Of a stretch of DNA of 64,000 nucleotides, positions 48,792 to 60,455 are shown piece by piece (the stretch's first letter is position 1; each line of letters opens with the position of its first letter). Both the position numbers and the translations under genes were made by a program. The DNA is from Coffea arabica. Taxonomy: Eukaryota > Streptophyta > Magnoliopsida > Gentianales > Rubiaceae. The notes below the pieces were generated by a model that had not been told where the DNA came from, did no database searches, and saw only the letters and a list, made by a program, of their open reading frames with translations. The stretch is taken from positions 1,738,501-1,802,500 of the forward strand of contig NC_092317.1 of the NCBI RefSeq assembly GCF_036785885.1, read 5' to 3'.

Positions 48792-49135
48792 CACGGCTGC
48801 AAACGAAAGTAGAGTCGAGTTTTGGCCTAATTGAGTTGACTCTTAACTTAGTTTTTTATCGAACTCGAACTCGACGAGTGAACAATTTTGAAATTTGAGT
48901 TCGAGTTCGAACTTGAAAAAATAAAAAATAATTATTTTATTTTTTAAAAAATAAATAAAATAATATTAAAGTTGTATATGTAATTATATTATTAAAATAT
49001 AAAAAATAAAAATATATATATATACATATAATCGAGCTTGTGAGTCGACTCGCAAACTAACGAACTTAATATTTTAAACTCGAGTTCGACTCGGCTAATT
49101 TGAGTTCAAGTCGAGCCGATTCGTTCGCAGCTCTA
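48792..49135. mobile_element. hAT-type TIR element, 344 bp, 8-bp target duplication
   Basis: The right end reads TTCGTTCGCAGCTCTA and the left end CACGGCTGCAAACGAA, an inverted pair with mutations at the outermost left bases. A perfect 8-bp duplication, gttttcca, flanks it (48784-48791 and 49136-49143). Subterminal parts repeat 'gaactcgaactcgac' and 'gagttcgagttcga' motifs. The non-coding interior is AT-rich. Confidence 0.85.
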
Positions 49136-49447
49136 GTTTTCCAATATCAACGTCCATTTATTAAGCATAAAAAATCGCACGTATTGGCCTCTTGTTTTTT
49201 CTTTATTAATAGTGGTTTAAATTCCTCCACGTAGTATAACATTTTCTTGGGTCTCTTCCGTCATATCAATCGACTCTCTCAAAACCTTTTTAAGATACTA
49301 ATACTATAATAATACGTGTGCTCCTGCAAAAAAAAAAAAAAATTACGTGTGCAGATAAAATACTTGATCACCGCCTTAAACCGGGACTCTGCTACTAATT
49401 TCCAGAAACTCCGCCTACTCTCCTTGTGTGTGACAGAGTCCCATGAC

Positions 49448-49958
49448 TAGGGGTGTAATCGAGCCGAGTCGAGCTCGAGTATTGCTATACTCGAGCTCGA
49501 CTCGACTCATATACACCAAAGCTCGAGCTCGAGCTCGAGCTCGAGCGAGCCCAAAAAATCGATACTCGAGACTCGACTCGAAAAATTTCCTTTAGGCTCG
49601 AGACTTGACTCGATACTCGAGGCTCGAAAATTTTTTTCATTTTAGGTCTTTTTACAATTATGTTATTACTTTTTTGCCATTATAGGATTTTATTATAAAG
49701 AATGATATATTGTAAATTTCATATAACTTATACCCATAATGGTCATTTTATAATTATAATACATATATATTATTTAAATTATAAATATATTATTTAAATA
49801 ACTCCGGCTCGTCGAGCTACTCGACTCGAGCTGGGCTATTTCGACTAGAAACTCGACTCGATTTTCATTCGAGTTACTCGAAACTCGGCTCGAACTCGGT
49901 CAATCCGAGTTCGAGCCGAGTCGTTGACCGAGCTACTCGCGAGTAGGGTACATCCCTA
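49448..49958. mobile_element. hAT-type TIR element, 511 bp, 8-bp target duplication
   Basis: It runs from TAGGGGTGTAATCGAGCC to its inverted end GGGTACATCCCTA. A perfect 8-bp duplication, cccatgac, lies at 49440-49447 and 49959-49966. Both sides are filled with GAGCTCGAG / CTCGACTCG repeats that pair with each other. It encodes nothing and ends about 185 bp upstream of the complex I gene start, so it may lie in that gene's promoter. Confidence 0.9.
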
Positions 49959-49966
49959 CCCATGAC

Positions 49967-50143
49967 CACGAGTCAGTCTGCTGGCTATATTATTTATGTT
50001 ACCAGATACGGAGATGTAATGTCATAAGAAAAAAGGTTCTCAAAATATCAGACCAAAATTAACAGAAAAGTTTTCCTAGTCTCTCCTCCATAGCTACAAA
50101 TACTTAAAAGAAAAGTTTTCACCAACAATCAAGAGGAACGAAT
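49967..50143 (+). promoter_or_regulatory. Promoter-proximal region of the complex I 20 kDa subunit gene
   Basis: Only about 177 bp separate the hAT-type element's target duplication from the start codon. A pyrimidine-rich 'agtctctcctcc' leader and an A-rich context directly upstream of the ATG are visible. The exact transcription start was not determined, and the upstream promoter may include transposon sequence. Confidence 0.4.
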
Positions 50144-50923
50144 ATGGCAATTGCAGCGAGAGTTGCTTCGACACAGCTGCCTTTAACTTCTTCAGCTCTT
50201 AAAGCATCGCCAATCCACGCGGCGGCCACTGTACTGTCGTCTTCTTCTTCTCCTTCTCCGACAAGATACGGAGGTGCACAACCGCCAGCCACCGCCAGGG
50301 CAGCCGAGTATGCGATCTCCAAAGTTGATGACTTGATGAATTGGGCTCGTCGCGGGTCCATTTGGCCCATGACCTTCGGCCTTGCTTGCTGTGCCGTTGA
50401 GATGATGCACACTGGGGCTTCCAGGTACGATCTGGATCGCTTTGGGATTATTTTCAGGCCCAGCCCAAGACAATCTGACTGCATGATCGTCGCTGGTACT
50501 CTTACCAATAAGATGGCTCCAGCGCTCCGCAGGTAAATTTTCCATCATCCTTAAATTGTTTGCTAGCAAGAGAGAATAGTGAAAAGATGAATTGAGTAGT
50601 AATTAAATTATCGCTTTTGAGTTTTGATGCTTATTTTGTTGATTTTCCTAAAAAAAACGTTCAATATATATGTATATATATATTGTAGGGTGTATGATCA
50701 GATGCCTGAGCCAAGGTGGGTGATATCAATGGGGAGCTGTGCAAACGGTGGGGGATACTATCACTATTCCTACTCGGTGGTGAGGGGATGTGATAGAATT
50801 GTGCCGGTCGACATATACGTGCCCGGGTGCCCCCCAACTGCCGAAGCTTTACTGTATGGGATTCTGCAGCTCCAGAAGAAAATTAATCGGAGGAAAGATT
50901 TCCTTCATTGGTGGACCGAGTAG
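50144..50923 (+). CDS. NDUFS7: Mitochondrial complex I 20 kDa (PSST/NDUFS7) iron-sulfur subunit
   Basis: This subunit carries cluster N2, the last [4Fe-4S] centre of complex I, which passes electrons to ubiquinone at the junction of the matrix and membrane arms. Two exons, 50144-50532 and 50689-50923, join across an AG|GTAAAT...TTGTAG|G intron to 207 residues. The first ~55 residues are rich in Ala, Ser and Arg and lack acidic residues, as expected for a mitochondrial presequence. The mature part is highly conserved: [28 protein letters not shown] (the tandem cysteines), [35 protein letters not shown] (third cysteine) and [14 protein letters not shown] (fourth cysteine). All four N2 ligands are present. 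It ends [11 protein letters not shown]. The length agrees with plant homologues (about 210). The gene appears intact and housekeeping. Confidence 0.97.
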
Positions 50924-52821
50924 TGAGTAATTCGTAAAGATGGAGAATCACTCTTCCATGATTGTCCAGGACCAAAAACCTGTCAGGGTTTTTGAATCCT
51001 GTGGAATAGAACCACCACCGATCTTAGCTATTTTGCTTTGATGTTTAATGTAAAATATTCGTGTGGTTTTCGGCTGTGTCCTGAAACTTGTAGCGGGCCA
51101 TTATCTTCTATGGAGCAGTCTTGAAGAGAGAGGTTTCGTCTACTATTAATTTTGTGAAAATTCAGATGATGTCATGTAACAACTAGATTAGAAGCATCTA
51201 AAATGCAGGGAGTGAATATTGACGATCTTTTCTATTGCAGGGAGTATAAGCTTCATATCATGGTATAGAATTTGATGCTCGCTTAATGGCGTGGAATTTG
51301 ATGCTCAATTAACGACAAACAAGTTCAACTGAATTGTTTGTTAGGTCTTTGAAATCCAACATGGAATGCATTTAACAAGTTGCTTGGCGGATAGCAGTAT
51401 GCAACTTGGTGCGAATGTGTACGTAAGAGAAGGTTTTGGCCCAAACTCACAATAATGCTGCTCGAGTGCTGCCTTCGATGTCAGAGACAGCAGCAGCAAA
51501 TTGTTCCTAGATGAATTTCGTGCGTTTGGGTCCGAAAGTTGCTAGAATTATTAGTCGAAGGTGGTAAATGAATAATCAATTAAACTGGACAAAAATTGAT
51601 GTGCAATGCCAACTACCACCACTACTAAAAATGTCTCGTGTAATTAATTAATGGACAGTAGTAGTGCTTCTAAGTCTAATCTGGGATTCGATTTGGGTCA
51701 AAAACTGACAAGTATTATTCCTATTGTAAAGTGTGGGGCGGGGGGGAGAAGACGGCAGAAGTGAGTGAAATGTGAGTCGGGTGGAAGAAGCAAGGCGCAG
51801 CAGAGGGAGCCGCGTTGCACGCGGGTTCGCACACGACGCGACAGGAAAGAAGTGGATACGACAGCTTCAATTTCTGTCAATCGCTCTTTCTGTCATTTGG
51901 GGGTGTCCTCAATTACTTCATGGGTCCCTAATCATAATCCAATATCTGCACGCCCAATTTTAAGACCCCTGATATAGTAGTAGGTGTCATTAGCTAATTC
52001 TTTTTTTTTTTTTTTTTATCGACACAGGGTGTCCGAATCAATCTTTACGGGTCCGACTAATCCCCTGCGTCCCGGATCCGGCGCCCCAACCCGGCCCGAA
52101 CGCGTTAATTCATTAGCGTTTTTCTAAGCTAAAAATGATGCTCAACTCAACCTTTTATCGTGCCCCTGTCTTTTATTTCTTTATTTGGTTAGTAATGATT
52201 TTGCTGTCCCTTTTTAAATTAAGAAATGTTATTTTGCAATTCTATCATTTATTTTATTATATGATCTAACAAATAAAAATTATATGATTAAAATAACGAT
52301 AGAAATGTGACTAATAAAAATAGGAATGCAAATAATATTTCTCTCTTTTTTTTTGGCAAAATATTTGTTCTGTCGAACAAAAAATAACTCAAAATAATTA
52401 TAATGAGTTCTCGAGTCCTTTAGTTTTTTTGCTCAAATACAATAAAACCTTGGTTGTTTCTTCCTTGAAAAGAAACGTATGATTAGTCTTAACTAAAATC
52501 ATCGCTTCTATGATACTATTCTTAACTATAACCACTTAGCCGGAAGGGAACTTTTCTCGCTAATTGCATGTTTAAGCATTTCAAACCCCCTTCCCAGACC
52601 TCCCCCCTCCCCCTTTTTAAGTTGAGGGTTTTTGAATCCATGATATATATGTAAAAATTGAATTTTAAATTCAAAATTTATATAATTATTATTCATCCAA
52701 CGTTGACAGTACAGTATATACATTGTCATTGTAAGAAAAATTGATCCTTATAGAATTTTTTTAAAATTTTGTATGTAAGGTTATAGAAATTTACTAAAGT
52801 CAATATTTTTACCGTTTCAAC
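50924..52821. other. 3' region of the complex I gene and intergenic DNA
   Basis: The first few hundred bases probably hold the 3' UTR. A GC-rich patch at about 51730-51860 and another at 52015-52100 ('gggtccgactaatcccc') stand out, but no protein is recognised in either. A diverged 'cagtatatacattgtc' repeat occurs near 52705. Confidence 0.45.
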
Positions 52822-53090
52822 TAGAGGTGTATTCGAGTTGAGTCGAATTTCAATAATTCTATACTTGAGATCAAACTCAGTGTTATCCTAAGGTACTCAA
52901 GTTTGAGCTTGAACAGGCATTCAAAACGAATTTTGATTTCAACTCGACAAAATTGTGGCTCAACTCGAATTCGACTTGAAGTTCTGTCCAAGCCCAAACA
53001 AGTTCAAGTACTCAATGTCAAGCTCGAACTTAGAAGGTTGAGCTCAACATTCTTGAATTTTCAAGGTTTTCCTATTTTAAACTTTCATAG

Positions 53091-53254
53091 TGTGTTTGGA
53101 TTGTAAGTTATTTGAGATATTTTTACTGTAGCACTTTTTGTGATGTGATGTATGTGAGATAAAAAGGTAATTGGGAAGATAAAAAGATGTATTGAAAATT
53201 GTAATGGTGATGTAAGCAAATATATTTGGATAAATAACTTACCATCCAAACACA
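53091..53254. mobile_element. Short MITE, TGTTTGGAT family, full copy
   Basis: Inverted ends of about 23 bp with one mismatch (TGTGTTTGGATTGTAAGTT against the right end at 53232-53254). The interior has 'tttactgtagcac' and 'gatgtatgtgag' motifs, the reverse complement of the motifs in the copy at 23846. It is nested in the old hAT-type element. Confidence 0.8.
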
Positions 53255-53330
53255 CATATGTGTTTTTAAAGATCTTGAATTTGAGAATTTACTTTTTTTT
53301 TTCTGTCACAAATTTATTAAGTAAACTAGT

Positions 53331-53520
53331 GTTTGGATTGCATTTTTCATGATTTTTCATGAAAAAATTACTGTAGCGATTTGATTAGGGATGGCAATGG
53401 GGGCGAGTGCCCGCCCCGCGGGGGGCTCACGGGGCGGGGGTTGGGGCGGGGGGAAATTTTTTCCCCCCGCTTAGAAACGGGGCGGGGGGCGGGGGAGTAT
53501 TCCCCCGCCCCGCCACCCGC

Positions 53521-53553
<33 letters not shown>

Positions 53554-54280
53554 TATAAATGACTATATATTATATGTAAGTTAATTAGTTATAAACTTAT
53601 GATAATGATATTATTAGTTAGATGTATTATATAATGTATATTAGTTTATGTAATATAATTGATATTATCAATTATATGAATAATTATACATGTCTACTAA
53701 TAGAATTTATTAATTAGTTATACTAAATTTACTAATACATTTATACTAAATTTCTAATTACACTTAATAGAATAACACTTTTTTCTCAAAAAAAAACACA
53801 AACACAATGATGAATTAGTGATTGCATTTGTACTAAAAGTGAAAATTTGACTATTTTAGTTATATTTATTTCATCATATTGGATTGTATTCAAATAACTT
53901 CTGTTTGATTGTTTTTATGAGTTTCAATTGTAAAATTACAATGAATAATAATTTGGTGATGTGTTGATATTTTAGTACTTGATTATTTATTAAAATTTAA
54001 TTATAATAAAATTATATAATAAAATTTTATTAACCCCGCGGGGGAAGCGGGGCAAGGCGGGACGGGGGCGGGGCGGGGCGGGGGGAGCGGGAGGCGGGGG
54101 ACGGGGCGGGGGACGTGGGGAACTAATAGGCAACGGGGCGGGGGACGGGGGAGGGGTCCCCCGCCCCAACCCCGCCCCGTTGCCATCCCTAGATTTGATG
54201 TATGTGAGGGAAAAAGGTAATAGGGAAATGTGATCACGGAAAACGACGTAATTTTCCGACGGAAAATCGCAATCCAAACA
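53331..54280. mobile_element. Short MITE split by a younger hAT-type insertion
   Basis: The left half (53331-53385) ends in gatttgat and the right half begins with the same gatttgat (54192) and continues 'gtatgtgagg' to 'gcaatccaaaca'. Removing the 806-bp insert and one 8-bp duplicate restores a copy of about 136 bp, the same length as the copy at 18833-18968. Confidence 0.85.
53386..54191. mobile_element. hAT-type TIR element with G/C-run ends, 806 bp
   Basis: It starts TAGGGATGGCAATGGGGG and ends CCCCGTTGCCATCCCTA, with a perfect 8-bp target duplication, gatttgat (53378-53385 and 54192-54199). The first ~135 bp and last ~160 bp are dominated by GGGGCGGGG and CCCCGCCCC runs, while the middle is strongly AT-rich. 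Frames read across the GC ends give meaningless Pro/Arg/Gly-rich peptides. No transposase is encoded. It is the youngest layer of the nest. Confidence 0.92.
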
Positions 54281-54546
54281 AGGCCTTAGTTTTACATAAA
54301 TTTGCTAAAACACTAATCCAAATTAGTAATTTTGCAATTGATAAAAATATAAATTTTTTATATATACATGCTACTCGATTAAATTCGTTGAACACTCGTA
54401 TAATATACTTATAATATTCGAACTTGGCTCATCAGCCTAATCAAATAACTTGAGTTTGAACTTGAACCGAGTCAAAAAGAATCCGAACCAATCTTTTAAC
54501 CAAATTACCGCGAGCAACTCAACTCACGGTCACCGCTAGTTTCGCC

Positions 54547-57399
54547 TGGTAAAAATTATACTGTACCCTTCAGGTCAGATCCTGAGTATACTACTACTAT
54601 TCATGCACCCAAGTGAAAACAAAAAATAGAAAAATATATCATCAGCAGTCCATTGGTTGATTGGTTCTGCCTGTCTGGCTTTCACATTGACCCTCTAGCT
54701 GTCACTCCAAGGTCTTCCCAGATAGTGATTACACTATGATAGGGTTCTGCCACGTGTTGCGGGTGAGATTGGCTCTGAGGTGACGGACACCCAAAGCTAC
54801 GATTACCCCTGGGTACTGCACAAGTGGACGGCCATAACACTCTCCCCAGCAAACGATTAACGGCAACGATCAGCCTCATCAATCCTAATGATGCGTCCCT
54901 CCTGCCTGCATTTCTCAGTACTGCTTCGTTCGCACGCAAGCTCCCAATTGGCTTGGCGGCTGGGAGTGGGGGATGGCTCGGCTAGGGAAAATGGCGGCTT
55001 CTGAACAATAATTACTAGTGTAATTAAGAACGTGATTAGAGCGCAGAGGCACATGATGATCACTTTGAATTTTTATTTTTTTTTAAAAAAAAAAACTGGT
55101 AGTCATCAGTATCACTAAAAGCTTTTAGTCAAGCAAAGGACCCTTAATTGCATGATTTCTGGCAAACTTCTACTTTTTTTAGAAAGGATATTAGGGCGTT
55201 AACAGGTCATGTCATCGTATCTCTTGTGACTAAGACATTCCTTAATTCTTTTAACGCGCAAGAGTTGACCAGATAAGAAAATTAATCACTTGGCAAAATC
55301 TGTTGCTCACGACTTGCTATAATATGCATAGGATTTTGTAGCGCTGTATTTACATCATATGATTAACATCATATATATATCACCAAAGCAGCTCTCTGAT
55401 AATGACATAATAATAAATTTGTTAATCTTATATACATGCTATCATAATTAGACATATAATTTAAATTTTAATTAATTATCATATATTCAATGATAATAAT
55501 AATAGTATATACACTATCAGTATACAGAAACTTCATCCATAATAAATTATAACAAATGCGAAATAAACTCACTTGTAAACATGTTACAACAGTTGCTTGA
55601 GGGAAAAAAAATATAATAAAAAAATGTGGATATATTGGTCATGCGCCCACAATAGTAGTTAGTATTTTTTTGGTCAAAATAAAATTACGCACTCCCAAGA
55701 AATTCTCCATTCCCTGCGGTCTCTGGACCTCTAAAATAAGTTTGAAAAGTAAAAAAAAAAAAAAAAAGCTTGAAAAGTTTTGGATTTAGATATGAGTTTA
55801 CAAAATTAGTGCCTTCTTTGTTCAACAATTATAAAGAACTAACAAAAGTTGGTGATTGTCTTTTCTAGATATAATAATGGTTTAATCAAATATCATGCAT
55901 AAAGTTAAATGAGAAATTAGGTCGAAAGACAGAGAAAAAATTGGCGACAACTTCTCACGAGGCTTCACAAAATAACAAGTCGACGTCCGGTTTTCTTTGG
56001 TTAATTAGCAAGAGGCCTGAATGAATGATTGGTGATCAGATTCTTTATACAAACCTTTACTTTGTTCGATTACAATAATTTAATTGCCTCGACTAACTAA
56101 ACTCCAAGACCGGCTATGATTCTTTAGAAGAATCGAAATGATTATGGCTAGAGCACTATCACTAGGATAAAGCAGTGAACATTGGCAGACACTCACTCGA
56201 ACTGCGGAACTGTCTCGACGAAAAATGTTTAAAAAGAATTGACTGATATTGTGCGTATCTAGCCATATTATTGGTGAGTCTGTGCTCGCGCCGCCGGGGA
56301 GGGGAGAGGGTCGCTTGTGTGTGGGTTCTTCAATTTAGACTTAAGTTTCATGGGAGTATCGCTCCGTCACCAATTAGTTGGACGTGAGTTTTCTATGAGT
56401 CCCGCTTAGGTTTAATAGACGTTAACTTTCGAGTGTTTCTAATCTAATAATTATGTATGTGTATGTGTGTGTTTCTATCGTTTTCCGGAAAAAGATATTG
56501 TGCGTATCAATTTTGTATATTGTAACAGCATGGACACTTTATTCTTTAAATGCATGTCACATAAACTCAATTCAAATTTAAATATCATTTTTTTACAATT
56601 ATAAGAAAAAACAAAATATATTTCGGTGGTTAAGAGCAATAATCATTAAAATAGATGCTCGAAACTTCCGCAGATTACGATGGTATTAACTAAAGTGATA
56701 TTAACAATGCAAAATTACCCCCAAAAAGCTTGTTTCAATTGTGATTTCTTAATAAACAATGAAAATCTTTTTTTGACATATGCTTCAATCACATTTCTAT
56801 ATCACATACATCACATTGTTATAATAAATTTTTTAATAAAAACTCAAAAAACTTGCAATCTAAATCGATTTCCACCCCAAAATCATATATATATATAGAG
56901 AGAGAGAGAGGTCTATGTAAAGAATAGAATTTAAAAGGATTTTTTTTGAGGGAATTCGAACAAAAAATTTCTTTCATAAACATATTTTTTAATCACTTTT
57001 GCACGTTATATATATCAAATCACTATAATATATATATATTTTTTAAAAATTCAGCTAATTACAATCCAAATAGGACACAAGTTTATTGCAGGATAATCCA
57101 AACAGGACCCAAGTTTATTATAGGATAAAGTAGAGTTAGTTGTTCATTGCTTCATTGCAGTGACGCTCTACATGTAAAAGTTGGCTTTAGCCTTTGGCCA
57201 ATCCAAAGCTTCGACTCGTATCCTAGTAGTAGTAGTATTTGACTGACTCAAACAATTCAGTGTTTGATGATGAGAGAGGCCGTGGATGGGGTGAGTGGCT
57301 ACACTGTGGGACTTCACTATACACAAGTGTGCATTCAACTAGCTTGCATCGTGAGCCGAATATGTTAGACAAAAATCTCCTCTCCTCCTCTTTCTACTG
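54547..57399. other. Intergenic DNA with a GC-richer island and MITE scraps
   Basis: A GC-richer island lies at 54680-55065 (see the small ORF there). At 56270-56470 a stretch with 'gagtatcgctccgtcacca' followed by a GT-rich tail looks like the 3' part of a retroposon, but I could not classify it. Eroded copies of the TGTTTGGAT MITE family lie at about 56740-56870 and 56960-57075. A GA microsatellite lies at 56893-56911. Confidence 0.4.
54857..55063 (-). other. Candidate small membrane-anchored peptide ORF (68 codons)
   Basis: The minus-strand frame starts MIIMCLCALITFLITLVII, a good N-terminal membrane or signal segment, followed by a proline-rich linker (PPFSLAEPSPTPS) and a charged, cysteine-containing tail (ACERSSTEKCRQEGR). 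It lies in a GC-richer island, but another frame of 85 codons overlaps it on the same strand, so the coding frame is uncertain. It matches no peptide family I recognise. Confidence 0.22.
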
Positions 57400-58131
57400 C
57401 TACTACTATTACTAGTACAGTAGTACTGGTATTCTCTCACTATATGATGCGATCGCTGTTGTCCGGTCGTCACTTTCACGCGGACTTCCATACTTCATTT
57501 ACATCAACCAATTCAATACCACTCCCCCCCCCCCCAAATATCTCTTCTTGTCTTCTTTCTATCCGTCTTATATCGCTTCTTCTTCAATTTTCATCTATTT
57601 TGCCAGAGTCCCACCTCCAGTACCATCTCTGGATTCAATCTCTTGCTGAGGGATTAGCTCTCTCTCTCTCTGCTTCGAGATTACAATTTTATATGATGCC
57701 TAAAGCTTCTGCCTTGGGGCTTTGGACGCGGAACAAAATTTGACCTTTTTTGTCACAGTTTTAGTGGTGCTCCTCTCCTTTCTTGCTTTTTTCGCCACTT
57801 CCCAAGCCCAAAAGGCCAACACCTCACATAAACCGTAATTCGTAAACGTTCAATCAACTTCAATCCTACCACACATAGACCAAATCCCAATCCTTTTCCC
57901 TTCTTTTCAGGCAACCCAAAAAAAAAACAAAGGAGAACCCAGTTCACAAAATCAACCAAGAACCACACTTTGATCCCAAAATTCGACCTCTTTGTCCGCT
58001 TGCTGTTATAAAGATCTAATCTTTGATCTCTGTAATCAAGGTTTTCTCGATTGTGGTCAGCTTCTCAAACTTTAAAATTAGCTCAGAGTTGAACAGTTTT
58101 CATACTAAGATTTATTATTTCCAAGCAGAAA
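57400..58131 (+). promoter_or_regulatory. Promoter and leader of the Dof gene, possible leader intron
   Basis: The interval has C-runs (57526), a CT microsatellite near 57658-57672 and T/C-rich blocks typical of plant leaders. A good 3' splice signal (TTATTTCCAAGCAG) lies directly before AAAATGCAAGACC, so the start codon may sit just after a leader intron; the donor could be near 58040 (AATCAAG|GTTTTC). Competing short upstream frames show no conservation. Confidence 0.4.
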
Positions 58132-58857
58132 ATGCAAGACCCGTCGATATATTCACAAATGAAACCGCAATTTCCAGAGCAAGAACACCTGAAATGCCCG
58201 AGATGTGACTCTGCGAACACAAAATTCTGCTATTACAACAACTACAATCTCTCTCAGCCGCGCCACTTTTGCAAGAACTGCAGAAGATATTGGACTAAAG
58301 GCGGTGCTCTCAGAAACATCCCTGTCGGTGGTGGCTCCCGGAAGAACACTAAACGCAGCTCATCAACTACCAAACGCTCTTCCTCAGCCACCTCGGCTGC
58401 CCCGTCTACCTCCCCTTCCTCAGCCGCTGCAGTCTCGTCATCATCACCACCTCCTTCTACCACTCCTCAGACACTGCCAAAAACAGAGCCTTATGGGCTT
58501 GCTCCGCAGGCACTTCAACCCGGTTTTGATCAGGACCGCAGGATGATTCTTGATGTGGGTGGGAATGGGAGCTTTAGCTCCCTCTTGTCTTCAAATGGGG
58601 GGCAATTTGGGAATTTTCTGGAGGGGTTGAATCCAAATGCATCAAATTTGCAGCTCTGTGGGTTTGGTGATCATGGCCCGAATCAAGGTCCGGGTCCGGG
58701 TCACCATCATGGTGATCCACATGCGGGTTTGCAAAATGGGAGTAATTCTGAGGAGGGGTTTTTAAGTAATCAGGGTAATGGAGACTCTAGCTGCTGGAAT
58801 GGGAGCAATGGTTGGCCTGATCTTGCCATTTACACTCCAGGTTCCAATTTTCAGTAA
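58132..58857 (+). CDS. Dof zinc-finger transcription factor (DOF3.1/DOF1.7-like)
   Basis: Dof proteins are plant-only transcription factors that bind AAAG cores in promoters through one C2C2 zinc finger. The finger is complete at about residues 22-50: CPRC, 21 residues, then CKNC, followed by the basic [21 protein letters not shown] stretch (residues 51-71) that supports DNA contact. The start MQDP and the sequence [20 protein letters not shown] before and within the finger resemble the DOF3.1/DOF1.7 group. Residues ~73-115 are a Ser/Thr/Pro-rich linker; the C-terminal half is Gly/Asn/Gln-rich with [18 protein letters not shown] and ends [16 protein letters not shown], a short conserved motif. 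At 241 residues it has a normal length for the group, and no lesion is visible. The ATG at 58132 is the only start leading into the conserved N-terminus. Its target genes cannot be inferred from sequence. Confidence 0.95.
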   Translation: MQDPSIYSQMKPQFPEQEHLKCPRCDSANTKFCYYNNYNLSQPRHFCKNCRRYWTKGGALRNIPVGGGSRKNTKRSSSTTKRSSSATSAAPSTSPSSAAAVSSSSPPPSTTPQTLPKTEPYGLAPQALQPGFDQDRRMILDVGGNGSFSSLLSSNGGQFGNFLEGLNPNASNLQLCGFGDHGPNQGPGPGHHHGDPHAGLQNGSNSEEGFLSNQGNGDSSCWNGSNGWPDLAIYTPGSNFQ

Positions 58858-60422
58858 AACACTAAAAGTGCCCCACAAAAAGGAGGAAATTAATTGTTGA
58901 GAGATAGAGGGTATGTACTTCTAGTCTGCTATCTACTCTTTGCCATATTTAGTAGTCTTACTAATTTTGATAATTCCAAGAGCATGGATAGAATACCCTT
59001 GTTGAGAGTGTAATCAAGGCTAAAGGGGAAGGTGGGCGTGACCGATCAATGCCTAGACACCCAAAATTGGAAACAAGGACCCCCCCCCCCCCCAAAAAAA
59101 AAAAAAAAAACCCCCACTAGTGCTGTAATAGGGGCATAACTCCGTCATTATATAGTAGTAGTACAATTAATTTTTACCCCCTATTATTTGGGCTCTATAC
59201 TCTGTAGCTAATATTATATTATTGTATCTTGTGTTTTGGTACATATGGAAGGAGAATTACATATTTCAAAACTCTTTCTTATTGTGATGTTTGATTTGGT
59301 ATGTGGATGAGATTTAGATAGGTGATTATTGGAAATATTAGTTGAAATAATACTCTTCGCAATGTAATGCATGTGAAGTAAAAAGTGTGTTGAAAATGTG
59401 TTTTTGCGATATAAGCAAATAATTTATAGCTATAATTGGCGTTATGATGCGTTGTGCATGAATTCCATACTTTCTTTCCTCTTTCTTTTTAGTTCAATTA
59501 ATTGGTTAAACATGCATACTATTTACGTAAGCAAATGGATGCTGCAAAACTCGTTTAATGGTCTTTTTTTTACGTCCTGACAAGTAAGAACAAGTTTGTA
59601 GATGATGTAATGTTTTAAAAGGCAAAAATTGACATTGTTGTTGTAAAACAATTAATATAGGTGTCATAATGTTACTGTCATTTGGCCACTGTATTGTATT
59701 ATAGTACTATTTTGACAGTGGAGGAGAATGAAATTACGGTTTGGTTTTGCTTCTCTTGACTGATCAGGCCTTCTTGTTAGATAATTTAATTCAGTATTTA
59801 AACTTAATAGATTCAGATTTTAACATATTCATATCGTCTGATAATAAAAATTGAATATCTAAATTAATTAAGTGGCATTGAATTTTTTAGACAAAATTTG
59901 CTCTCAAAATTAACTGAGAAATTCTTCACTTATCACTACTGAATATGATTTGCATTCAAATATATTAGATTTAATATTTAATAATTTAAAATTTTAATAA
60001 ATTCAGATTTCGATTTTATCAAACGCACCGGACTCTTACAAATAATGAAATAATAGCAAGTGGAGTAATGCCAGTGACATATCAGACGACACATCTAGAT
60101 GTATTTTGTGAATCAAAATAAGACTGTAGAGAAACTTTTGAAAATGTTAGGATAATTTCGTCCACTAGATAATGGGCAGTATTCGTGGCAACCGTTAATA
60201 GGAGTAGCAGACTTTGTTATTAGTGTTTTTCCATAGTTTTGATTAGTGGCTTATATTAGTTGACATTAGGATAATGTGATGGTGTGGGTAGAAAATTGAT
60301 ATTAAATATCGCAAGTAGTTCATGAATGAGTTCAAGTCCGCTTGGGGTGTCTTCAAATTGGTCGACAAAGTTGAACTTTTCTCGTTTATAGTTATTTATT
60401 AGTCTCACATATCCTTGTTGCT

Positions 60423-60455
<33 letters not shown>

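Larger units (their letters stand above)
52822..54538. mobile_element. Old hAT-type TIR element hosting three younger insertions
   Basis: Left end TAGAGGTGTATTCGAGTTG and right end ACGGTCACCGCTA are a degraded inverted pair. The flanks gtttcaac (52814-52821) and gtttcgcc (54539-54546) match at six of eight bases, as expected for an aged 8-bp duplication. Subterminal sequence repeats 'caagttcaagtactcaa'-like motifs with a partner block near 54415-54480. The MITEs at 53091-53254 and 53331-54280 lie inside; removing them leaves about 600 bp. Confidence 0.68.

Noticed and set aside
50119..50569. Minus-strand frames of 129 and 125 codons opposite exon 1 of the complex I gene
   Set aside because: They are shadows of a conserved, GC-rich exon. 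The plus strand carries the full NDUFS7 sequence with all cluster ligands.
53990..54277. Minus-strand Pro/Arg-rich frames of 95 and 78 codons
   Set aside because: They are read from C-runs in the arm of the hAT-type element at 53386-54191 and have no biological composition.
56270..56470. Possible SINE or LINE 3' end
   Set aside because: The composition and GT-rich tail are suggestive, but no tRNA-like box, poly-A tail or target duplication was established, so it is not called as a mobile element.
58205..58546. Frame of 113 codons overlapping the Dof gene, and a minus-strand frame at 58254-58463
   Set aside because: Both overlap the Dof finger and Ser/Pro linker; the correct frame is fixed by the C2C2 finger and the conserved MQDP start.
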